Of a stretch of 19,846 nucleotides of DNA, positions 1 through 8,830 are shown one piece after another. The first letter of the stretch is position 1. Each line of letters starts with the position of its first letter. The position numbers and the translations under genes are program-made. The notes under the pieces were generated by a model, which was given only the letters and a program-made list of their open reading frames with translations, did not search any database and was not told where the DNA came from. The stretch covers positions 1 to 19,846 of the forward strand of contig CAXSCR010000069.1 of assembly GCA_964235605.1 (NCBI GenBank), read 5' to 3'. Origin of the DNA: DATCRE01 sp964235605. GTDB lineage: Bacteria; Bacteroidota; Bacteroidia; Cytophagales; Cyclobacteriaceae.

Positions 1-795
1 ACCGAAAAATAGCAGATCTCTAATATCTTTCCACACTAAAGCACATAGACCCAAAATACCTCCATCATCTAAACTGTCTACACGTACTTTGCCCGAGGCA
101 TGAATGATTTTGTCTTTACCAAAAATAATTCCAACATGAACTATCTTATCCATTTGATTTTTGAAGAACGCTAGATCGCCCGGCAAAGCCTCGCTCATAT
201 TCTTTACAAGCCGACCCTGGCTAGCTTGTTGATCAGCATCCCGATAAAGTTTATAGCCGCATATTTTAAAAACCATCTGCGTAAATCCAGAGCAATCAAT
301 TCCGAAGGGACTTCTCCCTCCCCATAAATAAGGGGCGTTTAAATACTTTTGGGCCACGATGCTGAGAAAATCGAACTCCCGTTTTCGACCCACATTTTTT
401 GATTCGCCATTAAAGGCAAACTGCTCTTCCATCTTAAAAAGTTCAGCGCCTGAGATGGGTATGATACTGCCTAGTAATATAGGCAACGGAATTTTATTAT
501 ATAAAAGACTTGATGTTACATCGGTCGTAATTTTCAAATCGGCTTGGTTCACATATTCAAAATATTCGGCAGAGATTGGATGATGTTGTTTGTTGTCAAT
601 CCATCCTTCATAGAGATCGAAGTTCATTCTGATCCTCAACCATTTATTATCGGCTACCTTATCTAATACCTGATAGTGATCCCCAAACAAAAGCTGGGTT
701 ACTTGCTCAGAAGTATCAGCCGGATCTTTTCTAACGGGTATCAGGCTGAGTCTACAAACTCCGTATTCGAAACTGTTTAAGGTAATTGAATTCAA
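1..795 (-). CDS. NlpC/P60 family cell-wall peptidase with N-terminal SH3-like regions (partial, 3' end outside window)
   Basis: Likely a cell-wall endopeptidase (peptidase family C40) that cuts gamma-D-glutamyl-diamino acid bonds in peptidoglycan stem peptides. 265 codons are visible; no stop is reached at the left edge, but this is close to the usual family length. Residues about 1-125 resemble bacterial SH3-like repeats (GDHYQVL, KWLRIR, YEGWID). The catalytic domain follows: YLWGGRSPFGIDCSG with nucleophile Cys168, PGDLAFF, HVGI with His220, and a third polar residue His232 in IIHASG. The first in-frame ATG lies far inside the SH3 part, so I place the start at TTG 795-793, the first plausible start after the in-frame TAA of smpB; ATT 798-796 is another option. 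No signal peptide is obvious, so the protein may be cytoplasmic or exported by an unseen route. It lies 15 bases after smpB and is probably co-transcribed with it. Confidence 0.85.
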   Translation of the reverse strand, partial: MNSITLNSFEYGVCRLSLIPVRKDPADTSEQVTQLLFGDHYQVLDKVADNKWLRIRMNFDLYEGWIDNKQHHPISAEYFEYVNQADLKITTDVTSSLLYNKIPLPILLGSIIPISGAELFKMEEQFAFNGESKNVGRKREFDFLSIVAQKYLNAPYLWGGRSPFGIDCSGFTQMVFKICGYKLYRDADQQASQGRLVKNMSEALPGDLAFFKNQMDKIVHVGIIFGKDKIIHASGKVRVDSLDDGGILGLCALVWKDIRDLLFFG

Positions 796-810
796 AATGG
801 TGAGTGTTAA

Positions 811-1272
811 TTAGATCTTCATTCTGCTAAGTTCCCTTTTGGCTTCGCGGTCTTTTATGCTATCACGTTTATCATGAATTTTCTTTCCCTTTGCGATGGC
901 TATTTCTAACTTTACAAAACCTCGATCGTTAATAAAAAGGCGAATTGGAATTAGCGTTAACCCCTTTTCCTCAATCTTACTTTCTATCCTTCTAATCTCA
1001 GCTTTCTTTAACAGAAGCTTCCGTTCTCGGGTCGCCTCATGGTTGTAGTGAGTACCTTGTGCATATGGGGTTATATTAATTCCCTTAACAAATAATTCTT
1101 CATTATTAAGAAAGCAATAGCCATCCTGAAGGTTTACTTTTCCTTCTCTAATAGACTTGATTTCAGTTCCCATTAATACCATCCCTGCCACGTATTTGTC
1201 CAGGAGCTCGTACTCAAAACCCGCTTGCTTATTTCTAATATTTATATCATTTGAAAATCTCTGCTTCGCCAT
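811..1272 (-). CDS. smpB: SsrA-binding protein SmpB
   Basis: SmpB binds the tRNA-like domain of tmRNA and delivers it to stalled ribosomes for trans-translation, in the cytoplasm. The 153-residue length is normal. Visible family features are the N-terminal NIRNKQAGFEYELLDKYVAG stretch, GTEIKSIREGKVNLQDGYC, the segment from NITPYAQG to HERERKLLL-type residues (here HEATRERKLLL), and the basic C-terminal tail KKIHDKRDSIKDREAKRE that enters the decoding site. The ATG at 1272 gives the expected N-terminus. No Shine-Dalgarno sequence is seen. It lies 151 bases downstream of tsaD on the same strand and upstream of the NlpC/P60 gene. The tmRNA gene itself is not in this window. Confidence 0.97.
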   Translation of the reverse strand: MAKQRFSNDINIRNKQAGFEYELLDKYVAGMVLMGTEIKSIREGKVNLQDGYCFLNNEELFVKGINITPYAQGTHYNHEATRERKLLLKKAEIRRIESKIEEKGLTLIPIRLFINDRGFVKLEIAIAKGKKIHDKRDSIKDREAKRELSRMKI

Positions 1273-1423
1273 ATTGATGAGTTGTTCAGTTCTCTAAAAT
1301 TAATAATTCAATTATCACTTTGTTTAAAACCTATAACTAATTGACTGATATACGTTCCACGGATTTTTATTAAAGTTATAGTTATATTCATATTCTGCTC
1401 AATTTTATAATACCTACATAAAT
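1273..1423. other. Intergenic region between tsaD and smpB
   Basis: This 151-base AT-rich stretch lies between two minus-strand genes. I found no exact TAnnTTTG box for smpB (a 7-of-8 match, minus-strand TAATTTTA, sits at 1302-1295 without a well-spaced TTG) and no GC-rich hairpin with a T-run. No small ORF is convincing. It may hold a weak smpB promoter, or smpB may be read through from tsaD. Confidence 0.4.
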
Positions 1424-2428
1424 CTATAAAGGCATTCTTGCCCGTGGCGCAACACCAATATCACAGAATTCTCCTTTTAAAAACTTGTAATGGGCAGCCA
1501 TTGCAATCATTGCGGCATTATCTGTACAGTATTCAAACGCCGGAATAAACACTTTCCAACTATTCTTTTCCGACAAGGCTTGCAGAGACTTTCTCAAGCC
1601 GGAGTTTGCGGAGACACCCCCTGCTATGGCTATATTTTTTATGCCAGTTTGAAGGCTCGCCTGCTCTAATTTTGTAATAAGCATACGGACTAAATGTGCC
1701 TGGATGCTGGCACAAATGTCATGCAGATGGTCATCTATAAAAGTGGGATTTATAAGTTTTTGGTCCCTTATAAAATATAGGAAACCCGTCTTTATTCCAC
1801 TGAATGAAAAGTCCAATCCAGGCATAAAAGTTTCCGAAAAGCGGTAGACATTTGCGTTGCCAAGCTGTGCGAATTTGTCAATTAATGGACCCCCGGGATA
1901 TGGCAGTCCCATGATCTTTGCTGCTTTATCGAAGGCCTCTCCGACGGCGTCATCTTGGGTTTGTCCGATTACTTTCATTTCCAGAAAATCACTTACTACG
2001 ATAATCTGTGTATGACCTCCACTAACCGTAAGGCATAAAAATGGAAACTCCGGTTTAGGCTCCTCAATAAAATGGGCAAGCACATGGGCCTGCATGTGAT
2101 TTATCTCGATTAGCGGTTTATTCAGTGCCATGGCCATACCCTTTGCAAAAGAAACGCCGACAAGCAACGCCCCCATGAGCCCAGGGCCCCGGGTGAAAGC
2201 AATTGCATCTAAATCATTCATTTTGAGATTTGACTTCGCCATCGCTTCATCTACTACAGCTACAATATTCTGTTGATGGGCACGCGAGGCAAGCTCAGGC
2301 ACAACACCCCCATATTTTTGGTGCACCTCCTGTGAGGCGATAATATTATTAAGTACCTTGCCGTTTTTGATAACAGAGGCCGAGGTTTCATCGCATGAAG
2401 ATTCTATGGCAAGGATATTGGGACGCAT
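1424..2428 (-). CDS. tsaD: tRNA N6-adenosine threonylcarbamoyltransferase TsaD
   Basis: TsaD transfers the threonylcarbamoyl group from TC-AMP to A37 of tRNAs that read ANN codons, working with TsaB and TsaE in the cytoplasm (Kae1/Gcp/YgjD family). The 334-residue length is typical. In order: the ASKHA-fold start ILAIESSCDETSAS, RGPGLMGALLVG, the metal-binding HMQAH (His111 and His115), SGGHTQ at about 136-141, the GGVSANSGLR phosphate-binding segment at about 270-279, and the third metal ligand Asp303 in the CTDNAAM motif. All key residues are present. The ATG at 2428 is followed directly by the conserved N-terminus. The start lies 9 bases from the divergent TamB-like gene, so its promoter must lie inside the 5' end of that gene. 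Confidence 0.97.
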   Translation of the reverse strand: MRPNILAIESSCDETSASVIKNGKVLNNIIASQEVHQKYGGVVPELASRAHQQNIVAVVDEAMAKSNLKMNDLDAIAFTRGPGLMGALLVGVSFAKGMAMALNKPLIEINHMQAHVLAHFIEEPKPEFPFLCLTVSGGHTQIIVVSDFLEMKVIGQTQDDAVGEAFDKAAKIMGLPYPGGPLIDKFAQLGNANVYRFSETFMPGLDFSFSGIKTGFLYFIRDQKLINPTFIDDHLHDICASIQAHLVRMLITKLEQASLQTGIKNIAIAGGVSANSGLRKSLQALSEKNSWKVFIPAFEYCTDNAAMIAMAAHYKFLKGEFCDIGVAPRARMPL

Positions 2429-2437
2429 TTATCGATA

Positions 2438-5400
2438 ATGAACCTGCAAGGTATTAAAAATAGGATTCGAAAAATATTTGCCTATACCGTTATGGGCGTC
2501 CTGTTTGTGCTCATATCATCCTTTCTGATTCTCCAGATTCCACCTGTTCAAAACATGTTAGTGGGTCGATACCTCCGCTCTTTTTCTCATGTGACCGGGT
2601 TTAAAACGCATGTAAAAAGCTTTAAAATGTTGTGGTTTGATAGGCTTGAATTATTAGACGTGAGTGTCTACGATCCAGAAAACAACAAAATGATAAGCGT
2701 CGAAAGGCTGTTGGTCAACTTTCAATTATCTCATTTATTACAACACAAGGATGTAGATATAGATGGTGTATTTATAGACAGCGCCGAAGTATATGTAACA
2801 AATGTAAATGCCGCCAATAATTCACGCTATCTCAATATTAATGTTTTTATCGACAGAATCGCCGAGGGATATGCTTCGGATGGCGTAAGCACAGGCAAGG
2901 CACCTATTATAAACATCGGAGAGGCATACGTAAGCCAAAGCCGTTTCAAATACGTTGATCAGGATAGTGACAGTACTATTAAGGGCTTTGACCATAATCA
3001 CTTTACGCTGAATGTAGATGAAGGTCAATTAGAGCGTTTCAAAATCCAAGGTGACACTACTGAGTTTAAGTTAAATACCCTCATTGTTCAAGATGAAGTA
3101 ACAAAATTCAAAGTAAGTCAGCTCTCTACTTTTTTCCGGGTATCACAATCAGCCATGGAATATCAGGGAATTAATTTACAAGCAGGAAATACCGTGGTTT
3201 CAGACACCGTTATATTCACTTACAATAGTTTAAATGATTTAACGCATTTCATCAATAAAGTAAGCATTCATGCCAACTTAAACAAAACTTTGATTGACCC
3301 CAATGACCTTTCCTTATTCGCTCCTGGTATAGAACAGCTTGGACAATTCGTAAAGTTGAATGGTAACTTTGACGGTAAAGTAAGTAAATTCAAAGTTACC
3401 AACATGGATCTTGAGATGGGCAACACCAGGTTGCAAGGTTCTTTAGATATGGATGGGTTACCAGATATTAATGAGACCTTTATTAACATTAACTTAAAAA
3501 ACTCGAATCTACTCTCTTCAGATCTTGCCTTTCTCTTGAATGAAAGAATGCTTACCCAACTTAGGCCACTTGGAAGAATGTCTTTAAATGGTCAGTTTAT
3601 TGGATACCCAAATGACTTTGTAGCAAACGGTACTTTTAATAGCACGCTTGGCCAGATAACTTCTGATATAAATCTAAAAATAGATGAAGGCAATTTTGAT
3701 AAGTCTGTTTACAGCGGAAAACTTGCTTTAGATGATTTCAATCTCGGCGTGTATCTCCAAGACACTGTAACATTTCAAAAAGTTAATTTAAATGGTCGGA
3801 TTAAAGGTTCTGGATTGAGGGCTTCAACTGCAGACTTTACGCTTGATGGTAAAGTCAATTCGATTGGCGTGTTGGGATATCCATACAAAAATATAACTAC
3901 CAATGCACGTTTTGCTTCAGAGTTTTTTAGTGGAATCTTCAACATTTACGATCCGAACCTAAAGTTTAAGGCGGTAGGTTCAATTGATCTTCGTGAAAAA
4001 AGGAATATTATTAAAGTAAAGGCATCTCTTGACACGGCAATTCTATACAACTTAAAACTGACTAAGAACAAAGTTATTCTCAGCAGCCAAATAAATCTCA
4101 ATATAAAGGGACTTGAAATGGACAGTCTAACAGGTATTGCAGACTTTAACAATTTCTCAATCAAGTACGACGACAGAGAATTGAGTTTGAAGAAAATCCA
4201 TGTTAATTCTCAAAAGGAAGGAAAACAACGTTCACTTAGTCTAGAAACAACTTTGGTTGATGCACAAATGAAAGGAGATTTTCTTTTTTCTGACATTACT
4301 GAAGATGTTAAAACACTTGTAAAAGAAATACTACTCAATGTTAAAAATGATGAACAAGCAATAGAAGATTACTACCACAACAAATCAACGACACCAAAAC
4401 AGTACAAGGCGGAATTTAATGTTCAGTTAAAAAATATTAAGTCAATTACGAATCTCATTGCCGTTGACCTACAGCTTTCGTCAAACGTTTCAATAGATGG
4501 AAGTTTTTCAAGCGGACGAACAACCATCTTTCAGGCATTCAGTGATATGGACACATTGAAATACAATGGATCCCAGTTCATTCATAATAATATTGAATTA
4601 ACGGCTTCAAAAATTAGTGACAGTACAAATGTGCTCGCTTTGATCTACCTCAATTCTGAAAAACAGTTCTTTAGTCCTAACTTTCAAACGAAGAACCTTT
4701 TAGCAGAAGGCATCTGGAATAAAAGCCATATTGATTTTGGAATAGATGCAGACCAAATCAATCAAAACAATTCTATGCGTCTTAAGGGATCGGTTGACTT
4801 CTTATTAGACAGCACGCAAATAAAACTTCAACCTTCAGCCTTAAAAATGCTTGAAAGGACCTGGCACTTTGATCCGGAAAATGAAATTATATTCTCAAAC
4901 AAAGAATGGAATTTTAAGAACGTTACCATTACGGAGGCCGGCCAATCCATCGGTAATGAAGGAGCACTTTCTCGAGATCCTTCAAAAAGTGTTTTCTTGG
5001 AAATTAATAAGCTTGACGTTTCAATATTAAATGCGATAACAGGATTAAAGTTTACGGGCATCCTTGACGCTCGCACAGACGTAACTAACTTCTATAACGA
5101 TCTAGCCATGGAGAACAACATTTCTATAGATAGCCTAACTATCAATAATTTCCTTGTTGGCGATATTACAGGCAAAAACATGTGGGCCGCTTCTGATAAA
5201 CGGTTTAACATAAATTTTTTTATCGACAGACTTAAAAACAGAATTTTAAATATTATCGGATCATATGACCCAGCAGATAACGTAAGTCCGCTTAACATGA
5301 ATGCTTTGCTCGAAAAAGCGGATGTTAATATTATTGAACCATTTCTACAGGACATCTTTAGCCACTGGGGTGGAACAATTTCAGGGAATTACACCATAAA

Positions 5401-7012
5401 AGGGAAACTTAATGAACCAGTTATTGAGGGTGAAAGTGTAGTTAGTGATGGACAAATGATGATTAATTACTTAAAAACTCAATATAAGTTTACGGGCAAA
5501 GTAGGCATCACGAAAAATGCCATTCATTTTAAAGAGTTCGAATTAATGGATGCATTTAAACATAGAAGTAGTGTAGAAGGTATAATATCACATCAAAACT
5601 TTGCTAACAACTACATCAATCTTGACGCTACTTTTCAAAATTTCCAGGTTTTGAATACTAGTGCTAAAGACAATAATCTTTTTTACGGTGAGGGATACGC
5701 CAGTGGTAATGTTAATTTTTCAGGGCCATTCTCAAATCTAAAAATTACCGCTAATGCTAAATCAGAAAAAAATACACGTGTTTATATACCCATCGGAGGC
5801 ACCTCATCTGTTGATAAGAAGGAGTTCATCAACTTTGTAAATTTTAAGGATTCTGTATTTATTAAAAATTTTAAAAAAGAGTTCAACAAAAAAGTTAACC
5901 TAAGCGGATTGACTTTTAATGTGAACTTAGACATAACACCTGATGCCTATGGAGAAATTATTCTTGATATGAAATCAGGCGACATAATACGTGGCCGAGG
6001 TAATGGTAACTTACAATTACAGTTGGATACCAAGGGTGAGTTTAACATGTTTGGACTCTTTGATTTTACCGAAGGCTGGTACAATTTCACGCTTTACAAC
6101 ATTATTAATAAAGACTTCGGGATTCAAAGGGGCAGCACCATTGCATGGTCTGGTAATCCCTACGCAGGTAATTTAAATATCAATGCAACTTATAATCAGC
6201 TTGCTTCTTTTGGCCCGATCTTCACAGATCCTATGATAGCCAATTCTCCACAAATGAGAAGAAAGTATCCTGTGCAGGTTTTATTAAAGCTTGATGGGCC
6301 AATGCTTTCACCAGCAATTAATTTCGATATCGTAGCGAAAGATCTACCAAAAAATGTAATAGTAAATTCTCAACCTGTAAGTTTAGATATATATTTCAAT
6401 GCCTTCAAGAGTAAATTAGATGAACAAGAGCTCAACCGTCAGGTATTTAGTCTTATTGTATTGAGAAGATTCTCGCCAGCAGAAGCATTCAGTACATCGG
6501 GTTCATTGGCAGGTAGTGTAAGCGAGCTCTTTTCTAACCAATTAAGTAATTTGATGACACAAGTTGATGATAACTTAGAAATTGATGTCGACCTGGGGTC
6601 TTTTGATCAGGATGCCTTTAATACATTTCAATTACGATTGTCCTACACCTTCTTAAATGGCCGGCTGCGAATCACGCGTGATGGCACTTTCAATAATAGC
6701 AATCAAAATACTGCTGGTGGTAATGCAAACACAAATGTATCAAACATTGCTGGTGATTGGACAGTAGATTACTTACTAACAGCAGATGGCAAATTCAAAG
6801 TAAAAATGTATAATCGTACAAATGTAAATCCAATATTAAACACAATCGGAACGCAAAGCACATTTACAACGGGCGTCAGTTTGTTATATACACAAAGCTT
6901 TAATGAGATAAAAGATCTACTTGGTACCGCTCGCGCGAAACGCAGAAAAGAGCAAGAAGCAAAGCTTAAATTAAGTAAAGAAGCAATAAAGGAAAACGAT
7001 GGTACGGATTAG
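2438..7012 (+). CDS. TamB-like translocation/assembly module protein (DUF490 family)
   Basis: A very large (1524 residues) inner-membrane-anchored periplasmic protein of the TamB/AsmA-like class. In Proteobacteria such proteins bridge inner and outer membranes and take part in outer-membrane protein assembly and phospholipid transport. Visible parts are a single N-terminal membrane anchor at about residues 13-33 (VMGVLFVLISSFLIL), a very long region rich in alternating beta-strand patterns with repeated NINLK/GxVDFLLD-like segments, as expected for a beta-groove, and a C-terminal TamB-type domain from about residue 1100 (GEGYASGNVNFSGP, FNMFGLFDFTEGWYNF, SLDIYFNAFKSKLDEQELNRQ, VDVDLGSFDQDAF-like strands, NGRLRITRDGTF). 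It ends in a charged coiled tail (KRRKEQEAKLKLSKEA). The ATG at 2438 precedes the anchor. It overlaps the next gene by 14 bases. The exact function in Bacteroidota is an inference from the family. Confidence 0.88.
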   Translation: MNLQGIKNRIRKIFAYTVMGVLFVLISSFLILQIPPVQNMLVGRYLRSFSHVTGFKTHVKSFKMLWFDRLELLDVSVYDPENNKMISVERLLVNFQLSHLLQHKDVDIDGVFIDSAEVYVTNVNAANNSRYLNINVFIDRIAEGYASDGVSTGKAPIINIGEAYVSQSRFKYVDQDSDSTIKGFDHNHFTLNVDEGQLERFKIQGDTTEFKLNTLIVQDEVTKFKVSQLSTFFRVSQSAMEYQGINLQAGNTVVSDTVIFTYNSLNDLTHFINKVSIHANLNKTLIDPNDLSLFAPGIEQLGQFVKLNGNFDGKVSKFKVTNMDLEMGNTRLQGSLDMDGLPDINETFININLKNSNLLSSDLAFLLNERMLTQLRPLGRMSLNGQFIGYPNDFVANGTFNSTLGQITSDINLKIDEGNFDKSVYSGKLALDDFNLGVYLQDTVTFQKVNLNGRIKGSGLRASTADFTLDGKVNSIGVLGYPYKNITTNARFASEFFSGIFNIYDPNLKFKAVGSIDLREKRNIIKVKASLDTAILYNLKLTKNKVILSSQINLNIKGLEMDSLTGIADFNNFSIKYDDRELSLKKIHVNSQKEGKQRSLSLETTLVDAQMKGDFLFSDITEDVKTLVKEILLNVKNDEQAIEDYYHNKSTTPKQYKAEFNVQLKNIKSITNLIAVDLQLSSNVSIDGSFSSGRTTIFQAFSDMDTLKYNGSQFIHNNIELTASKISDSTNVLALIYLNSEKQFFSPNFQTKNLLAEGIWNKSHIDFGIDADQINQNNSMRLKGSVDFLLDSTQIKLQPSALKMLERTWHFDPENEIIFSNKEWNFKNVTITEAGQSIGNEGALSRDPSKSVFLEINKLDVSILNAITGLKFTGILDARTDVTNFYNDLAMENNISIDSLTINNFLVGDITGKNMWAASDKRFNINFFIDRLKNRILNIIGSYDPADNVSPLNMNALLEKADVNIIEPFLQDIFSHWGGTISGNYTIKGKLNEPVIEGESVVSDGQMMINYLKTQYKFTGKVGITKNAIHFKEFELMDAFKHRSSVEGIISHQNFANNYINLDATFQNFQVLNTSAKDNNLFYGEGYASGNVNFSGPFSNLKITANAKSEKNTRVYIPIGGTSSVDKKEFINFVNFKDSVFIKNFKKEFNKKVNLSGLTFNVNLDITPDAYGEIILDMKSGDIIRGRGNGNLQLQLDTKGEFNMFGLFDFTEGWYNFTLYNIINKDFGIQRGSTIAWSGNPYAGNLNINATYNQLASFGPIFTDPMIANSPQMRRKYPVQVLLKLDGPMLSPAINFDIVAKDLPKNVIVNSQPVSLDIYFNAFKSKLDEQELNRQVFSLIVLRRFSPAEAFSTSGSLAGSVSELFSNQLSNLMTQVDDNLEIDVDLGSFDQDAFNTFQLRLSYTFLNGRLRITRDGTFNNSNQNTAGGNANTNVSNIAGDWTVDYLLTADGKFKVKMYNRTNVNPILNTIGTQSTFTTGVSLLYTQSFNEIKDLLGTARAKRRKEQEAKLKLSKEAIKENDGTD

Positions 7013-7883
7013 GCTTTTATTACTGCTTATTCTTCTTAGCCTGCCTCACTTCTGCCCTGCCCAATCATACGACACCGTTAATATATCAGTAAATAAAAAG
7101 AAGCTACGGGTTCTTAGCATAAGTTCGGGCATAGCCTACAGTGCAACATTAGTTGGTTTAAGTGAATTGTGGTATAAAAATGCACCCAGACAATCTTTTC
7201 ATTTTTTTAATGACAACGTCGAATGGAAACAAGTCGATAAAATTGGCCATGTCTACTCTGCCTTTTATACCAGTTACATAACTTCTAATGCATTACGCTC
7301 TTGTGCTGTTAGCCAAAAAAAGTCAGCGCTTATTGGTGCACTTACGGGCTTTATGATAATGGCTCCTATAGAAATAATGGATGGCTTTTCAACATCATAT
7401 GGGGCATCAACAGGCGATTTACTAGCTAATGCCGCGGGCAGTTCACTATTCTTACTGCAGTCACTCACCTGGAAGGAGATTCGAGTTTACCCAAAATTTT
7501 CATTTCACCGTACAAATTATGCTTCGTTAAGACCCAATGTTTTAGGAGAAAACTTACCCAGTGAAATACTAAAAGATTACAATGGACAAACGCATTGGCT
7601 ATCTTTTGATATGGATAAATTTATGCAATTTCCTAAATGGTTAAATTTCGCAGTTGGTTATGGTGCACAAGGAATGGTCTATGCACGCGATAAACAAAAC
7701 ACTATCAATAATTATAATTCCTACCGACAGTATTATTTTTCAATTGACATAGATCTTACCGGTATCAAAACAAAATCACGGGCAATCAAAAGCTTGATCT
7801 TTATAGCTAACATGATAAAAATCCCCTCACCAACTCTTCAGTTTTCAAAAAATGGTATTCAATTTTACGCCCTCTACTTTTAA
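6999..7883 (+). CDS. DUF2279 (YfiM-like) exported protein
   Basis: A 294-residue exported protein of unknown function. The N-terminus is a signal peptide: MVRIR, then a leucine-rich core, and a likely cleavage after PAQ at about residue 22. Two family signatures are visible: VDKIGHVYSAF at about 79-89 and IEIMDGFSTSYGASTGDLLANAAG at about 124-147 (a conserved E-x2-DG...G-S-x2-D-x3-N-x2-G pattern), which fit the DUF2279/YfiM family. The rest has aromatic-rich short strands, for example FAVGYGAQGMVYAR, which hint at membrane or surface association. The ATG lies within the last codons of the TamB-like gene, with a 14-base overlap in another frame, so translation is probably coupled and the two products may act in the same envelope process. 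The Cys at residue 19 does not sit in a good lipobox. Confidence 0.75.
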   Translation: MVRIRLLLLLILLSLPHFCPAQSYDTVNISVNKKKLRVLSISSGIAYSATLVGLSELWYKNAPRQSFHFFNDNVEWKQVDKIGHVYSAFYTSYITSNALRSCAVSQKKSALIGALTGFMIMAPIEIMDGFSTSYGASTGDLLANAAGSSLFLLQSLTWKEIRVYPKFSFHRTNYASLRPNVLGENLPSEILKDYNGQTHWLSFDMDKFMQFPKWLNFAVGYGAQGMVYARDKQNTINNYNSYRQYYFSIDIDLTGIKTKSRAIKSLIFIANMIKIPSPTLQFSKNGIQFYALYF

Positions 7884-7992
7884 TATTGAAGGTGCTAAGG
7901 CAGTCTATTAATAGATTGTGCATATACTAAACACTTAAACCATTTTCCTTATTGGAATCAATTCTCTAACTTCCATCATAAACAAAACCGGT

Positions 7993-8388
7993 ATGAATTT
8001 TTTGAGCTATGTAAAGAAATATGCGGACCAAATTGGAGGTCAATTTACAGACTATGACGATAAACGCTCCGTTATTGTAGTGCCCCTTGAGGCCAGGTTT
8101 CAAACCGTACTTGCCTTAACTCAAAAAAGTCCGGTATCAGGCAAAGAACAAGCTATGTTTTCATCAAAAATTTGTGAATTTACTTCGAGTCTCGATCTCA
8201 AAATGCTTTTAGAGCAGAATGGAAATTTTGATTATAGCCGTTTTGTGCTAGTGGATGGATACCTTAAAGTAGAAGCCTCTTGCCTTGCAGCTTCAGCAAC
8301 GGAAGAGCAAGTGCGAGAAATGGTTCAAGAAGTTGCGCAACTGGCTGATCATTATGAATTAAAATTTACCGGAAAAGACGTGTTTTAA
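7993..8388 (+). CDS. Small protein resembling the YbjN / type III chaperone-like fold
   Basis: A 131-residue cytoplasmic protein without signal peptide or membrane segment. Its pattern (N-terminal amphipathic helix NFLSYVKKYADQIGG, central strands VIVVPLEARFQTVLAL, then DGYLKVEASCLAASATEEQVREM and a long C-terminal helix ending ELKFTGKDVF) is reminiscent of the YbjN/CesT-like chaperone fold. I recognise the general shape, not a specific family, so the function is unknown. No type III secretion genes are near. It follows the DUF2279 gene after 109 bases with no clear promoter and ends about 40 bases before the RNase P RNA. ATG 7993 is the only reasonable start. Confidence 0.7.
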   Translation: MNFLSYVKKYADQIGGQFTDYDDKRSVIVVPLEARFQTVLALTQKSPVSGKEQAMFSSKICEFTSSLDLKMLLEQNGNFDYSRFVLVDGYLKVEASCLAASATEEQVREMVQEVAQLADHYELKFTGKDVF

Positions 8389-8415
8389 TCCTAACCTACA
8401 ATCCTTCATTTTTCT

Positions 8416-8423
8416 TACTTTTG
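8416..8423 (+). promoter_or_regulatory. Putative -7 box of the rnpB promoter (TACTTTTG)
   Basis: TACTTTTG is an exact match to the Bacteroidota -7 consensus TAnnTTTG. It lies 5 bases upstream of the first base of RNase P helix P1 (8428), the spacing expected if transcription starts there. No TTG lies at the -33 position, so the upstream half is missing or weak. Confidence 0.6.
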
Positions 8424-8427
8424 CAGC

Positions 8428-8830
8428 GCAAGCCGCCTTATCGCTCCCTGACATGTCGGGGGGAGGAAAGTCCGGGCAACATAGGGCATCGTACTTCCTA
8501 ACGGGAAGGCTCCATCCTAATTTCGATTAGTATGGAGACAGATAGTGCCACAGAGAACAAACTACCTTTACGTATGTATACGCAGAGGAAAAGGTGAAAA
8601 GGTGAGGTAAGAGCTCACCGCTCTAATGGTGACATTAGAGGCATGGTAAACCTTACGAGTTGAAAGGTCAAATAGGCTCCGTTTCCCTTCGGGGAGTTAG
8701 CGGCTCGTTAATTGTCTAACGACAGCCGGAGCGGGTAGACTGATTGATCCCAGCTGTGAAGTTGGGACTAGATAAATGATAGGGACCCCGTTAATTTGGG
8801 GTACAAAACCCGGCTTACAGGCTTGCATTT
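8428..8830 (+). ncRNA. rnpB: RNase P RNA (bacterial class A)
   Basis: The catalytic RNA of ribonuclease P, which removes 5' leaders from pre-tRNAs. Conserved core elements appear in order: GAGGAAAGTCCGGGC at 8463-8477, GGTAAGAGCTCACCG at 8606-8620, and the 3' conserved ACAAAACCCGGCTTA at 8803-8817. Helix P1 closes the molecule: GCAAGCC at 8428-8434 pairs with GGCTTGC at 8820-8826. A run of seven T follows at 8828-8834 and may serve as the 3' end signal. About 400 nt is a normal length. A Bacteroidota -7 box lies just upstream. The exact 3' end is uncertain by a few bases. Confidence 0.95.

Noticed and set aside
359..583. Plus-strand ORF of 74 codons
   Set aside because: It lies antisense to the NlpC/P60 gene, which has clear catalytic motifs on the minus strand; the plus-strand product has no recognisable features.
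7904..7915. Palindrome TCTATTAATAGA after the DUF2279 gene
   Set aside because: Short, AT-rich and not linked to a promoter box or T-run; likely chance.
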